From contig NZ_WTWY01000003.1 in the NCBI RefSeq assembly GCF_009870825.1, positions 124,001 to 188,000 on the forward strand: a stretch of 64,000 bases of DNA, given 5' to 3'. The DNA is from Paenibacillus sp. USDA918EY (lineage in GTDB: Bacteria; Bacillota; Bacilli; Paenibacillales; Paenibacillaceae). The translations under genes and the position numbers were made by a program. Positions 7,991 through 17,172 of this stretch are shown here, in pieces (position 1 is the stretch's first letter; each line of letters starts with the position of its first letter). The notes below the pieces were generated by a model that was not told where the DNA came from, did no database searches, and worked only from the letters and a program-made list of their open reading frames with translations.

Positions 7991-9689
7991 GGCCTTTCCC
8001 CTTTTTCTCTGCGTTGATAAATGCCTGAACGAACCTCTCAGGCGACGCTAACCCGTTGGCTTTCGCAAACCGGGACAGCGACGTTTCCTTCAGATGGGCG
8101 GCCTCCGTAATTTCCGGATTGCTCAGCACCGCCGCCACCGAATCTTCGGCGATGACGCGACCGGCGCTCAGGACGATCGCGCGGGCGGCATACTCGAGCG
8201 CAAGGTACATGTCGTGGGTGATCAGCAAAAAGCCGATGCCTTGCCCGGCCAATGAAGCGATAAAATCCATGAACTCCTTGTAGTGGCGGTAATCCTGCCC
8301 TGCCGTCGGCTCGTCCAACAGGATCAATTTCGGTTCAAGCACCAAAATGGAAGCGATGCTGAGCCGTTTTTTCTGTCCGTAGCTAAGCGCGGACACCGGC
8401 CAATTGCGGAACGGGAACAGCCCGCACACCTTCAGCGCCTCCTCCACCCGCACCTTGATCTCGGCCGCCGGCACGCCTCTTGCTTTCAATCCTAAGCCTG
8501 CCTCTTCCGCAATCATATGTTGCGTGATCATCCGGTTCGGATTTTGCATGACGTACCCGATCGCTTCGCCCCGGCGGCGGATCGACCAAGAGACGATATC
8601 CTGCCCGTCATAATGCAGCGAGCCCGATTGCGGCTTCAAAATGCCCGTAATAAGCTGGGACAACGTCGATTTTCCCGCCCCGTTGTTGCCGAGCAGCGCC
8701 ACGATTTCCCCTGCGCCGATCCGCAGGGACACGTCCTTGATGACCGGATGCTCCGGCTCGTAGCCGAAATTCAGCCCCTCGACCTCCAGCAGCGCGGCGG
8801 GAGAAGGCCGGTCCGAAGCGGCCCCGGCCGCTTCGCTCCAATGATCGAGCTTCTCTTGAAGCCCCGGGATATCTAGGCGCTGCGGCAGCCGCAAACCGCT
8901 GACGCCTTCCAGCGGAACTCCGGCATGGCGGAGCGCATCGACATACAGCGGCGGCCGCAAACCGTAGCCGTGAAGGGCTCCGGAGGACAAAATTTCGTCC
9001 GGCGTCCCGATGGCCGCGATCCGCCCGTCATTCATCAGCACGATCCGGTCCACCGGCTGCTGCAAAACGTCCTCGACGCGATGCTCGATGATGATGACCG
9101 TTTTGCCGCTCTCGCGGTGGATGTCGTCGATCAGCTGCATCGCCTTCCGTCCGCTTGCCGGGTCCAAATTCGCCAGCGGCTCGTCGAACAGCAGCACGTC
9201 CGCATCCGTCGACAAGACGCCGGCCAGGGACACGCTTTGCTTTTGCCCGCCCGACAGCTCGTACGGGCTATGCTCGGTATATTCCAGCATCCCGACCCTA
9301 TTCAGCGCGGCCGCCACCTCCCGCTTCATTTCCGGGCGCGGCATCGCCTTGTTTTCCATGACAAAGGCGGTATCTTCCGCCACCGTCAGCCCCACGAACT
9401 GGGAATCCTGATCCTGCAAAATGGTCCCGACGGTGCGGCTCAGCTTAAAGATGCTTAACTCCGCCGGGTTTTGACCGGCGATCTTCAGGCTGCCGCTGGT
9501 TTCGCCGCCGTACGTAAAAGGAATAAGCCCATTGATGCAATGGGCCAATGTCGATTTGCCGGAGCCGCTGGGACCGGCGATCCAGATTTTTTCGCCGGGA
9601 TAAATATCCAGCGTAATCTCTTTCAGCGTAGGCTCCGACTGGTTTTTATACTTGAATCCGTATTGTTGAAACGAGATGATTGGCTGCAT
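7983..9689 (-). CDS. ECF transporter double ATPase (EcfA1-EcfA2 fusion)
   Basis: Two complete ABC ATPase domains are fused in about 568 residues. Domain 1 has Walker [10 protein letters not shown] and signature LSGGQKQSV with LLFDEPLANLD. Domain 2 has GNNGAGKST, LSYGQKKRL and LILLDEPTAGQD. Such fusions (YkoD-like) form the ATPase pair of ECF importers. The second signature has Tyr in place of the usual Gly (LSYGQ), an asymmetry seen in ECF ATPases. ATG at 9689 and an in-frame TTG at 9698 both compete behind GGAG; I prefer the ATG. It sits between the S component and EcfT genes. Confidence 0.9.
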   Translation of the reverse strand: MQPIISFQQYGFKYKNQSEPTLKEITLDIYPGEKIWIAGPSGSGKSTLAHCINGLIPFTYGGETSGSLKIAGQNPAELSIFKLSRTVGTILQDQDSQFVGLTVAEDTAFVMENKAMPRPEMKREVAAALNRVGMLEYTEHSPYELSGGQKQSVSLAGVLSTDADVLLFDEPLANLDPASGRKAMQLIDDIHRESGKTVIIIEHRVEDVLQQPVDRIVLMNDGRIAAIGTPDEILSSGALHGYGLRPPLYVDALRHAGVPLEGVSGLRLPQRLDIPGLQEKLDHWSEAAGAASDRPSPAALLEVEGLNFGYEPEHPVIKDVSLRIGAGEIVALLGNNGAGKSTLSQLITGILKPQSGSLHYDGQDIVSWSIRRRGEAIGYVMQNPNRMITQHMIAEEAGLGLKARGVPAAEIKVRVEEALKVCGLFPFRNWPVSALSYGQKKRLSIASILVLEPKLILLDEPTAGQDYRHYKEFMDFIASLAGQGIGFLLITHDMYLALEYAARAIVLSAGRVIAEDSVAAVLSNPEITEAAHLKETSLSRFAKANGLASPERFVQAFINAEKKGKGHE

Positions 9690-9732
9690 AACCTTCAAAA
9701 ACTCCTATTCCTTCGGGGCGCTTCCCGCGCGC

Positions 9733-10293
9733 CTACTCGTTGACGCTCAAATGGCTCGTTTTGGCGTTTCTTTTCGCAAAGCCGATGACGGCCGGCACGC
9801 CAAGCACCAAAAAGACGATGATGTTGGAAATCGAAGCGGCCGTTACCTGCACGACCAGCTTGTCGGAAGGCTCGCCCATAAACGCGATGTCGAACCAGCC
9901 GGAGAACAGCAGCGACAAAACGATCCCGACGATGCCGTAAACAATAAACAAACCGATATGTTTTCCTTTAAAGCTTCCGTTTTGCGGATCAAATCCCTTG
10001 GCCAAATAAATGAGTCCCATAAACGCAGCCGTAATGCCCGACCCCAGCGCCCAGCCCCACCATACCGTACCGCTGGTCAGCAGGTCGTTCAATACGTGGC
10101 CGATGAGTCCGGCAATGAATCCGACGACAGGCCCGAACAACGCGCCGAAAATCGCGAGCAGCGCGATGGCCGGCCGCAGCGAGGTGTCTGGCCCCACGGG
10201 GATGCCGATAAAGCTGGTGGCTCCATACAGAGCCGCGCCGATGCCTATGGTCACCACCGTTCTCGTGTTGAATTGAAAGATGGATTTTTTCAA
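9733..10293 (-). CDS. ECF transporter S component (PF07155 / UPF0397 type)
   Basis: The 186-residue membrane protein begins with a basic tail and then VVTIGIGAALYGATSFIGIPVGPDTSLRPAIALLAIFGALFGPVVGFIAGLIGH, the hallmark of the UPF0397/PF07155 substrate-binding S components. It should bind the ligand and pass it through EcfT and the ATPases. The family has been linked to riboflavin and other vitamins or precursors, but the ligand cannot be read from the sequence. I start at TTG 10293 because GAAAGGTGA precedes it; the ATG farther upstream has no such site. It heads the leftward ECF operon. Confidence 0.85.
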   Translation of the reverse strand: MKKSIFQFNTRTVVTIGIGAALYGATSFIGIPVGPDTSLRPAIALLAIFGALFGPVVGFIAGLIGHVLNDLLTSGTVWWGWALGSGITAAFMGLIYLAKGFDPQNGSFKGKHIGLFIVYGIVGIVLSLLFSGWFDIAFMGEPSDKLVVQVTAASISNIIVFLVLGVPAVIGFAKRNAKTSHLSVNE

Positions 10294-10476
10294 TGCAGAG
10301 TCACCTTTCCCAAACGAAATATTCCAACAACATTCACGTTCAAAAACGAACATTAAACGTTTATTGTACTCTTAATATAAGGGGACTTGGACGGGAAGGC
10401 AAAACTTTTTTTGTAAATGGGCATATAGATTTTTTTGCGGATAAGCACGGAGTGACGCAAAATCATTCGTAAAAGC

Positions 10477-10517
10477 AAAAAAAGACCCATTTCCTTGATC
10501 GGAAATAAAGTCTTTTT
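10477..10517 (-). terminator. Terminator after the lipoprotein gene
   Basis: AAAAAAAGAC (10477-10486) pairs with GTCTTTTT (10510-10517), with an inner TTTCC/GGAAA stem. The A-rich left arm supplies the U run for leftward transcripts, about 60 bases past the lipoprotein stop codon. Confidence 0.7.
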
Positions 10518-10580
10518 CACGATTGTTTGCTTTTTCGACCATTGGCCCTGTGTTTGGACCTACCGGCATTCCCGGCGCAA

Positions 10581-11555
10581 TCAGGGCACCATATACCTGC
10601 CAGACGACAAATCCAGATCGACCAGTTCTGTTCCTTGTTGTTTGTATATGTGTTCATTTTCACCTTCGGCCCCGGCCCAAGCAACGGCCAAAACGGTTCC
10701 TTCCCGGCTTGAAGCGGCAAACAGGAATGAAAACATCTCCGGAACGACCTCGCCGCCATCGTCCACGCGCCAGGTCGAAATCGGATCGTAATCGGCCGTA
10801 AAATCCTTGGCCGCGATCCGGTCGCCCTGTACAAGCACAAGCGATGCGGTCACTTTCCGCCCTTGCTTTTTGAACTGCACCAAATAGACGGCTTGCTCCG
10901 GCTCGATGTCGGCGATTTTCCAAATTTTTTCGATCTTTTGGGCCTTCGTTTCCTCGATGTTCCGTTTTAAACCATCGTCCGCGCCTTCGGCGGCCACTTC
11001 CTTCACCATTAATAGGGATTCGACGTTAAACGCATCGCCGCTTACCAAATAATACGTTTCATTCGGCTGTGCTTTGCCGCCTTCGACTTCAAACAGCAGG
11101 CCAGGCACCTGATGAAAGTTGTTTGCGGTCTGCCTTCCGTCATCCTGGCTGCCCCGCGCTTGTTTTTTAACGAATTTCACGCTCAGCACCTGGCCGTTTT
11201 TCCCGATGGCTTTGTTCAAATCGGCGTTTTCCGTATTTTCGTAGGAAAGAATGTACTTCCCGGTGTTGTCGGCGAAACCGTAGGTGTTTTGCAGTTGGGT
11301 CGTATCCAAATACGGCTTGCTCCCGCTTTCGTTGTCCCTTTGCGCCGTTTCCGCGTCCTTCCCGTTTTCGGAATCCGTTTCTCCGGGGCCTTTGCCGGAG
11401 GCTCCCCCCGCTTCAGGTTTGCTGCCGCCGTTGACCGCTTCCCCGGAAATTCCGTCCTTCGCCGAACCGGCACCCTGATCGCTTTTTTCCGCTTTGGTAC
11501 CGGAACAGCCTCCGATCATGCACGCCGCCAGAACCAGAAAAAGCAATTTTCTCAT
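10581..11555 (-). CDS. Lipoprotein of unknown function
   Basis: This 324-residue protein starts with a lipoprotein signal (MRKLLFLVLAACMIGGCSG) whose lipobox Cys follows IGG. A Gly/Ser/Lys/Asp-rich linker comes next (about residues 22-85), then a folded domain beginning PYLDTTQLQNTYGFADNTGKY. I do not recognise the domain. I start at ATG 11555, seven bases after AAGGGAG; the frame is open farther up but without a site. It lies just downstream of the germination operon, behind that operon's terminator, so a link with spore functions is only positional. Confidence 0.75.
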   Translation of the reverse strand: MRKLLFLVLAACMIGGCSGTKAEKSDQGAGSAKDGISGEAVNGGSKPEAGGASGKGPGETDSENGKDAETAQRDNESGSKPYLDTTQLQNTYGFADNTGKYILSYENTENADLNKAIGKNGQVLSVKFVKKQARGSQDDGRQTANNFHQVPGLLFEVEGGKAQPNETYYLVSGDAFNVESLLMVKEVAAEGADDGLKRNIEETKAQKIEKIWKIADIEPEQAVYLVQFKKQGRKVTASLVLVQGDRIAAKDFTADYDPISTWRVDDGGEVVPEMFSFLFAASSREGTVLAVAWAGAEGENEHIYKQQGTELVDLDLSSGRYMVP

Positions 11556-11645
11556 CTCCATGCTCCCTTGGACTTTTTTATGAATTAACGTTAAAACGCT
11601 GGCTTTTGTTTCAGTGTTAACTGCGTTTTTTTTCATACGGCCCCC

Positions 11646-11688
11646 TAAAAAATACAAAAACGCCTCCGGCGTATGCCGAAAAGCGTTT
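11646..11688 (-). terminator. Terminator of the germination operon
   Basis: AAACGC (11658-11663) pairs with GCGTTT (11683-11688), and CGGC/GCCG form the inner stem. An A-rich stretch from 11646 on the plus strand supplies Us to the leftward transcript. Confidence 0.6.
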
Positions 11689-11716
11689 GATCCGATATTC
11701 CGCGCCCTTCCCGCCT

Positions 11717-12829
11717 CTACATCGCCTTGCTGCGGGCCTTTCGTTTGGAACGCAAGGATCCGATGCCGTCCGCGGCCAAATACAAAAGCGGAATCAACTC
11801 GGACACGAGAAGAAAAGGAACGAATCCATGGGTGACCAAATAATCGAGCTCCGGCCCCGTCCGGACCATAAACAAGGCCAATCCTATCATCATGGCCGTC
11901 ATGGAAAGCGAAAAGGGCTTTTGGTCTTTAAGCCCGAAGGCATGCGTCAAACCGATCACGGAGATAAACAGCAGCAGGCTGATTTTAACGAATAAGCTGG
12001 ACAACCAGATTGCGATGATCAATGGATCCAAATTTTCAAAAAATCCTCCCGGCGGGATGTAGCGAATCAGCTCCAGCTCAGGATAGGCTAAATTGCTGGC
12101 CAGGGCGGGTCCGAACAACAACAAGGTCGAAATCAGGCCGGTCAGCACGATCACGATCGAGGTTACGGTAGCCCAAACAAGCGACTTCATCGTTTTTTCC
12201 TGCCGGGTGAAATAGGGAAACAGAAAAATAATAAACGCCATTTCCGCGTATTGGGTCGCCATGATGTACGAACCGTTCCAGATCCCTTTCAAATTGATGT
12301 GGTTCACGAGCGCAACCGCCATGTTGAAGTTCAGCTCATGGGAGACAAACGGGGGAACCATGAAAATCCAAATGACGCTGATAAAGAAAAAGCCCTGCGC
12401 GACCCGAAAAATCGATCCGACCCCGGAGCGGACGACGTATACAAAGGCGCATCCGAACAGCATGGCGATCGCCCAGTCCGGCGTGTCCTCCAAATAAATC
12501 GTGATGATGAGATCCAGCAGCTCCCGCAAAATAAACGCGGCAACAAACAAGCTCGAAAACAACATGAAAAACATGAGCGGATAATGCAGCCATTTTCCGA
12601 GCACTTCTCCGCCGTAGCTGGCAAACGTCCTTCCCGGCCTTTTGATGCCCAAACGATATGCGCCGTAGGTGACAAGCAAGCCAACGGCTGCGCCCGGGAT
12701 CAGCGTAAACCATGCCATGTACTGAGCGATTTTGATGAGCAAAGGCATGATGAATCCGAGCGTGGTCGTGTACAAATACTGGGAATACAGCATATAAACC
12801 TGGGATTGCGATACTTTTTCCACCGGCAT
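11717..12829 (-). CDS. gerB: GerAB-family spore germination permease
   Basis: The 370-residue polytopic protein (about ten helices) belongs to the GerAB/GerKB family of the APC superfamily, the subunit that binds the nutrient germinant in the spore inner membrane. Typical features are the N-terminal VSQSQVYMLYSQYLYTTTLGF and an early GAAVGLL segment. I start at ATG 12829 behind AAGGAAG. It is the last gene of the leftward operon gerA, gerC, small membrane gene, gerB. By analogy with GerA of Bacillus subtilis the operon is expected to be under the forespore sigma factor; I did not identify the promoter. Confidence 0.9.
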   Translation of the reverse strand: MPVEKVSQSQVYMLYSQYLYTTTLGFIMPLLIKIAQYMAWFTLIPGAAVGLLVTYGAYRLGIKRPGRTFASYGGEVLGKWLHYPLMFFMLFSSLFVAAFILRELLDLIITIYLEDTPDWAIAMLFGCAFVYVVRSGVGSIFRVAQGFFFISVIWIFMVPPFVSHELNFNMAVALVNHINLKGIWNGSYIMATQYAEMAFIIFLFPYFTRQEKTMKSLVWATVTSIVIVLTGLISTLLLFGPALASNLAYPELELIRYIPPGGFFENLDPLIIAIWLSSLFVKISLLLFISVIGLTHAFGLKDQKPFSLSMTAMMIGLALFMVRTGPELDYLVTHGFVPFLLVSELIPLLYLAADGIGSLRSKRKARSKAM

Positions 12830-12840
12830 CCGACTTCCTT

Positions 12841-13065
12841 TCATTCCCCTGCATTCAGGATCTTTACGGCAGGTCCGAAAATCCCTTCTATCAGCATGGC
12901 GATCGTCCATTGTTCCTTAAAGAAATATAAAGCTTCCACGCATATACACATAAAAACGGCGGAACCGATCACGAGAAAAAAAGTGCGTTTTTTTCTGTTT
13001 TTTTTAGTCATGTACCGCCATTCGTATCCGATGATGCACATAAAAGCAATCCCGATGAAGATCAT
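12841..13065 (-). CDS. Small membrane protein of the germination operon
   Basis: This 74-residue protein has two hydrophobic segments (residues 1-13 and about 28-47) separated by a strongly basic stretch (TKKNRKKR). The ATG overlaps the gerC stop in an ATGA and is preceded by GGAGGAG, so it is a translated operon member. Small two-helix proteins have been found with some germinant receptors (GerD/GerK D-subunit type); whether this one is such a subunit is inference from position and topology. Confidence 0.7.
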   Translation of the reverse strand: MIFIGIAFMCIIGYEWRYMTKKNRKKRTFFLVIGSAVFMCICVEALYFFKEQWTIAMLIEGIFGPAVKILNAGE

Positions 13066-14270
13066 GACTCCTCCTTCGTTTTCGGTCCGAGCGTTTTCCC
13101 GACCGGTTCCTTGATGGTGCCGAGGCGTTTGATTTTAACGTCCACCCGGGCGGCGAAATCGAGGCTGTTCCCGTAAATGTCCCGCCAGCGGGGCTTGATC
13201 CGCTTCCATTCCCGGGGGTACTTCCAATCGATGTAACTGCCGAAATGAAATGCATCCGATTGAAGGTCAATCGACTTGCCGATGGCTTTGCCGATCCTTT
13301 TCGTCACCTCCGCCGACAAGCTGTGCTCGATCCTTCTCAATTCCTGCGGGTTGCTCAGATCAATCCCGGAATCCGAGGAGATGACCTCCGCTTCCCCTTT
13401 GGAGTAGATCCGAATCAAAACGCGATTTCGGCCGACCAGGGGTTTGATATGTGTTTTCATGCGGCGGATCATAAAGCTGACGTCTTTGCCGTCTGTCGGG
13501 GAATGGATCGTAATTTCCGCATCCCTCAATTTGTTCAGGATCCATAACCCTCCCCGCATCTCCTTTATATTCAGCGTCCCCACCATTTTACCTTGCTTGA
13601 AAATCGCCGCGCCGACGGGTTCGACCCAGATCTGCTCCTTTTCCTTTTCCGTTTCTATTCTTTGCGTTTTAAGGCGCAGCAAGGAGACGGCAATATCCCC
13701 TCCGTTATAGTTGGCAGCCATAAAATCCTTGCAGGTCGTGTCAATCACCGAATGCAGCCTGGCGAAGGCCGTCAGGATGTCGCTCGGAAATCTTTCGCTT
13801 ACGGTGGCAATCGTGCTTACATCTTTTGCTTCTCCGGTCGTGACGTATAAATTGGAATTGATATAAAGAGACGGATGGCGGGCAGCGAACTCCAAAACCG
13901 GTTCGATCCCTTCCTCCGCGAGCTCCCTTCCGACCACGATGACGCGCGTTTGCCCAAAGTTGATTTTGCGGGAAAGGTTGATCTGGATTTTGCGAAAGGC
14001 TTGGCCGATGTCCGCGCCGGACTTGGTAACATAGGAATAGGCCTTTCCCCCGGCTTGTCCCGAACTTTCCGCCATCCCCGGAATCATCCGGTTGGAGAGG
14101 GGAAAACCGAGCGTGAGCTGCACGCCCTCTTCCGATTTATCCACAACCATCAGTCTTACGAAAATTCGCTCGTTCAGCTCCAACGATGACCAGCATCCGC
14201 CAAGCATGAAGAGTGAAAATAATGAGATCGTCAAAACGAACGCTTTGCGTCCCCATTGCGAGTATTTCAA
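13062..14270 (-). CDS. gerC: Ger(x)C-family spore germination lipoprotein
   Basis: The 402-residue product has a lipoprotein signal with LGGCWSSLELNERIF, the usual start of the mature Ger(x)C lipoproteins, followed by the three-domain GerC fold. GerC is the lipid-anchored subunit of germinant receptors on the outer face of the spore inner membrane. It begins with TTG at 14270, about ten bases after GGAGG, and overlaps the gerA stop codon (TTGA). It is coupled both to gerA upstream and to the small membrane gene downstream. Confidence 0.92.
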   Translation of the reverse strand: MKYSQWGRKAFVLTISLFSLFMLGGCWSSLELNERIFVRLMVVDKSEEGVQLTLGFPLSNRMIPGMAESSGQAGGKAYSYVTKSGADIGQAFRKIQINLSRKINFGQTRVIVVGRELAEEGIEPVLEFAARHPSLYINSNLYVTTGEAKDVSTIATVSERFPSDILTAFARLHSVIDTTCKDFMAANYNGGDIAVSLLRLKTQRIETEKEKEQIWVEPVGAAIFKQGKMVGTLNIKEMRGGLWILNKLRDAEITIHSPTDGKDVSFMIRRMKTHIKPLVGRNRVLIRIYSKGEAEVISSDSGIDLSNPQELRRIEHSLSAEVTKRIGKAIGKSIDLQSDAFHFGSYIDWKYPREWKRIKPRWRDIYGNSLDFAARVDVKIKRLGTIKEPVGKTLGPKTKEES

Positions 14271-15838
14271 TCCCCTTCATCCTCCTTGGCGGCGAGTGGT
14301 TGCCTGATGCGGTTTGCCCCCGAAAAAGCCGGTCGTTTATTCATGAACGGCCATGGCACCCGGATGAAAATATCTTTCAGATCGCTGATTTTCAGCGGCG
14401 TGAGCGGAGATAAATACGGCGTGCCGAAAGAACGCAAATTGATCAAATGGATATAGATGAAAAGCAACCCGCAGGCCATGCCGAACAAACCGAAGATTCC
14501 CGATAAAATCATGATCGGGAACCTCAGCAGCCGAAATGCCAATCCCAAATCAAAGTGGGGGCTGATGAAGGAAGCAATCCCGGTCAACGAAACGATGATG
14601 ACCATAAACGACGATACGATCCCCGCTTGAACCGCAGCCTGCCCGATGATTAATGCCCCGATGATGGATACGGATTGTCCGATCGCCTTGGGAATGCGAA
14701 CGGTCGCTTCCCGGAGCGCCTCGAATGCGATTTCCATGATAAAGGCTTCGACAAGCGCGGGAAAAGGAACGATTTCCCTGGAAGCCGCGATGGAAATAAG
14801 CAGTCTTGAAGGAATGATTTCCGGATGGAATGACGTGATGGCAATGTACGTGGAGGGCAGCACTAAAGAGGCCACAATAAAGACGTAACGGATCCACCGG
14901 ATCCAGGTGGCGGCGACATAATGCTGATAATAGTCCTCCGCCGCCTGCATCAGCATGAAAATCGTCACCGGGGCAAGCAAAACGATCGGCGTGCCGTCAA
15001 CGATAATCGCCACCCTGCCTTCCAATAACGAAGCCGAAACCACGTCGGGACGTTCGGTATATTGAATTTGAGGAAAGGGCGAAAAAGGGCTGTCTTTAAT
15101 AAATTCCTCCAAATAACTGCTTCCCTGCACGCTGTCGATTTGAATCCCCGACAACCTTCTTTTGACTTCATCCAGAAGCTCTTGTTTGCAGATGCCCTGC
15201 ATGTAGCAAACCACCACTTTGGTCTTCGTTTGCATGCCGATCTCCATCGATTCCGTCTTAAAAAAGGAAGTCTTCAGCCTTCTCCGCAGCAAAGTGAGAT
15301 TGACGTCCATATCCTCGATAAAGGACTCGCGCGGCCCGCGGATCACGGATTCGTTCGGCGCTTCTTCAATCGACCTTTTCTCAAAAGAGGAGCAGAGAAC
15401 CTCGATCATGCGCTTGTCGCCGTCAACAAGCAGCAGAACGTGGCCGTTCAAAATCGCCGAGAGACCTTCCGGCAATTCGCAGACAACTTTCAGATCGGCG
15501 ACGGGCAGCCTTTTGAAATCGAAAATTTGTTCGCGAAATTTCAACGCGTCGTGCCGCTCAAGCGACAGCAGGTCGCGCAGCAGTTCTTCCTGCACCGTGT
15601 TTTTGTCGATCATGGCATGAAAAAATACCAACGCGCACTTCTGGTCCGGACACGCGTAAAACGTATGGATCACCAGATCGGAGCAATGGGAGAGCTCGCT
15701 TCGAAACCAGTCCAATTGTTCGTCGATGGATGCCGCCGCCTTGCCGCAGCGGTTTTCGGGAAGCAATTCCGGCGGGAGCTTCGCCTCGCCGCCTCCGCTT
15801 TTTTTCCCCTTCTGTTTCAGCCTAAAACGCATAGACAT
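14267..15838 (-). CDS. gerA: GerA-family spore germination protein
   Basis: This protein of 523 residues has a large N-terminal cytoplasmic region (SELSHCSDLVIHTFYACPDQKCALVFF, PRESFIEDMDVNLTLLRRRLKT) and a C-terminal membrane half with five or so helices, as in GerAA/GerKA. The subunit forms the oligomeric core and ion channel of the germinant receptor. I start at ATG 15838, six bases after AGGA; an ATG two codons later and one 48 bases earlier are alternatives. It is the first gene of the operon. Confidence 0.92.
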   Translation of the reverse strand: MSMRFRLKQKGKKSGGGEAKLPPELLPENRCGKAAASIDEQLDWFRSELSHCSDLVIHTFYACPDQKCALVFFHAMIDKNTVQEELLRDLLSLERHDALKFREQIFDFKRLPVADLKVVCELPEGLSAILNGHVLLLVDGDKRMIEVLCSSFEKRSIEEAPNESVIRGPRESFIEDMDVNLTLLRRRLKTSFFKTESMEIGMQTKTKVVVCYMQGICKQELLDEVKRRLSGIQIDSVQGSSYLEEFIKDSPFSPFPQIQYTERPDVVSASLLEGRVAIIVDGTPIVLLAPVTIFMLMQAAEDYYQHYVAATWIRWIRYVFIVASLVLPSTYIAITSFHPEIIPSRLLISIAASREIVPFPALVEAFIMEIAFEALREATVRIPKAIGQSVSIIGALIIGQAAVQAGIVSSFMVIIVSLTGIASFISPHFDLGLAFRLLRFPIMILSGIFGLFGMACGLLFIYIHLINLRSFGTPYLSPLTPLKISDLKDIFIRVPWPFMNKRPAFSGANRIRQPLAAKEDEGD

Positions 15839-16017
15839 AGCTGTTCCTGCCCTTGATGTAATGTCGAACCGCCATAGAAACCCCATTTTGGTTATTCAAA
15901 GCTTTGCTCACGGAGGAAATTTTTATTCAAACAACCAGTTTATCCTTTTCCTTTCCTCGTTCCATGACATCTTTAGCTTCCGGATGAACGCGGTGGAACG
16001 TTCGCTTTCTTTCATGC

Positions 16018-16046
16018 TTGTTTGATTAACTTTTTGCTTATATAAT
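16018..16046 (+). promoter_or_regulatory. SigA-type promoter of the ArsR-family gene
   Basis: TTGTTT (16018-16023), a 17-base spacer and a perfect TATAAT (16041-16046) precede the regulator gene by about 70 bases. Confidence 0.6.
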
Positions 16047-16116
16047 TCAAACCATATAGAGCATGAACATATATTCATCGCACAGCATGGCGAATACATA
16101 AAAAGGTGGATTGTCG

Positions 16117-17037
16117 ATGGAATTAAACGTGGATACTAACAGCCTTGCCTTATTTGCGGCCCTGGCATCCGACACGAGGATCAAAATGATAGAAATGCTG
16201 CGCCGGGAACCGCTCAACATCAAGGAAATGGCCCAAAGGCTCGGCATCTCTTCGGCGATCGTTACCAAACACGTCCAGCAGCTGAAGGAAGCCGGCATCA
16301 TCGATACGGAGATGTCGTCGGGAAAGCGGGGCATGCAGAAAAAATGCATCCTGCTGCTCGACCGGGTCACGCTCGTCTTCAAGCCGCCGGGCAGCGTGGA
16401 CGAATTCATCCATCCGGACCAGAACGGTTACTCGGTATCGATTCCGGTCGGGCATTATACGTCCTACAGGGTAAAACCGACGTGCGGGCTGGCATCGGAA
16501 ACGAAGCTGATCGGCATGCGGGACGACCCCCGCTATTTTGCCGAGCCGGAGCATGTCAAAGCGCAGCATCTCTGGTTTGCCGGCGGTTACGTCGAATACC
16601 AAATTCCGAATTACATGGTGGAAAGCAAGCTGTTGACCGACATTCGGATATCGCTCGAAATCTGTTCCGAGGCCCCGGGCTACGACGAAAATTGGCCTTC
16701 GGATATCGTCTTTTCGATTAACGGAGTCGATGTTTGCAAATGGACGTCCCCGGGAGATTTCGGCAGCGTCCGCGGGAAGCTCACCCCCCTTTGGTGGGAA
16801 CTCGGCAGCACCCAGCATGGGCTGCTCAAAACGCTGTGGATCAATACCGAAGGCACCTTCATGGACGGCGTCCGGCTGTCCAGGATCGGCATCCAGGATA
16901 TCCCCATCCCCCCCGCCAAAGAGATCCGGTTCCGGATCAGTTCGCCCGAGGATACGAGATACCCCGGAGGCGTCAGCCTTTTCGGCAGACATTTCGGCAA
17001 CTATGAACAGGACATCGAAGTGCAAATCCGATACTAA
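16117..17037 (+). CDS. ArsR-family regulator with large C-terminal domain
   Basis: The 306-residue protein has an ArsR-type winged helix in residues 8-75 (FAALASDTRIKMIEMLRREPLNIKEMAQRLGISSAIVTKHVQQL, split in mid-motif here). A C-terminal domain of about 210 residues follows that is absent from ordinary 100-residue ArsR repressors. It is rich in Trp and Tyr and looks beta-sandwich like. Such long regulators are common in Paenibacillus, often near sugar-related genes; the effector is not known to me. ATG 16117 follows AAGGTGGA; a TTG at 16111 is less well placed. It is transcribed alone, divergent from the germination operon. Confidence 0.8.
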   Translation: MELNVDTNSLALFAALASDTRIKMIEMLRREPLNIKEMAQRLGISSAIVTKHVQQLKEAGIIDTEMSSGKRGMQKKCILLLDRVTLVFKPPGSVDEFIHPDQNGYSVSIPVGHYTSYRVKPTCGLASETKLIGMRDDPRYFAEPEHVKAQHLWFAGGYVEYQIPNYMVESKLLTDIRISLEICSEAPGYDENWPSDIVFSINGVDVCKWTSPGDFGSVRGKLTPLWWELGSTQHGLLKTLWINTEGTFMDGVRLSRIGIQDIPIPPAKEIRFRISSPEDTRYPGGVSLFGRHFGNYEQDIEVQIRY

Positions 17038-17103
17038 CCCCCATTTCCTTCCCCCGTCCCTGCCTCCTTGTCCGGGCTGTTATGAACTCTTTCGTTTACG
17101 TGC

Positions 17104-17146
17104 ATACTAGAAGCTACGCATGGATTCGGGCTGAATCCTCTAGTAT
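17104..17146 (+). other. Two-tier hairpin before the helicase gene
   Basis: ATACTAGA (17104-17111) pairs with TCTAGTAT (17139-17146), and GGATTC (17122-17127) with GAATCC (17133-17138). The right arms abut, while the left arms are split by a ten-base bulge. No T run follows; the ribosome binding site GGAGG begins about 14 bases later, so it is either the end of the upstream transcript or a 5' leader structure. Confidence 0.5.
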
Positions 17147-17172
17147 ACGAAACCATCGAAGGAGGTAGGGGC

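Noticed and set aside
10294..10580. Vitamin or SAM riboswitch upstream of the ECF operon
   Set aside because: No aptamer landmarks were visible; a GTTC/GAAC-type inverted repeat near 10342-10355 is too short to interpret.
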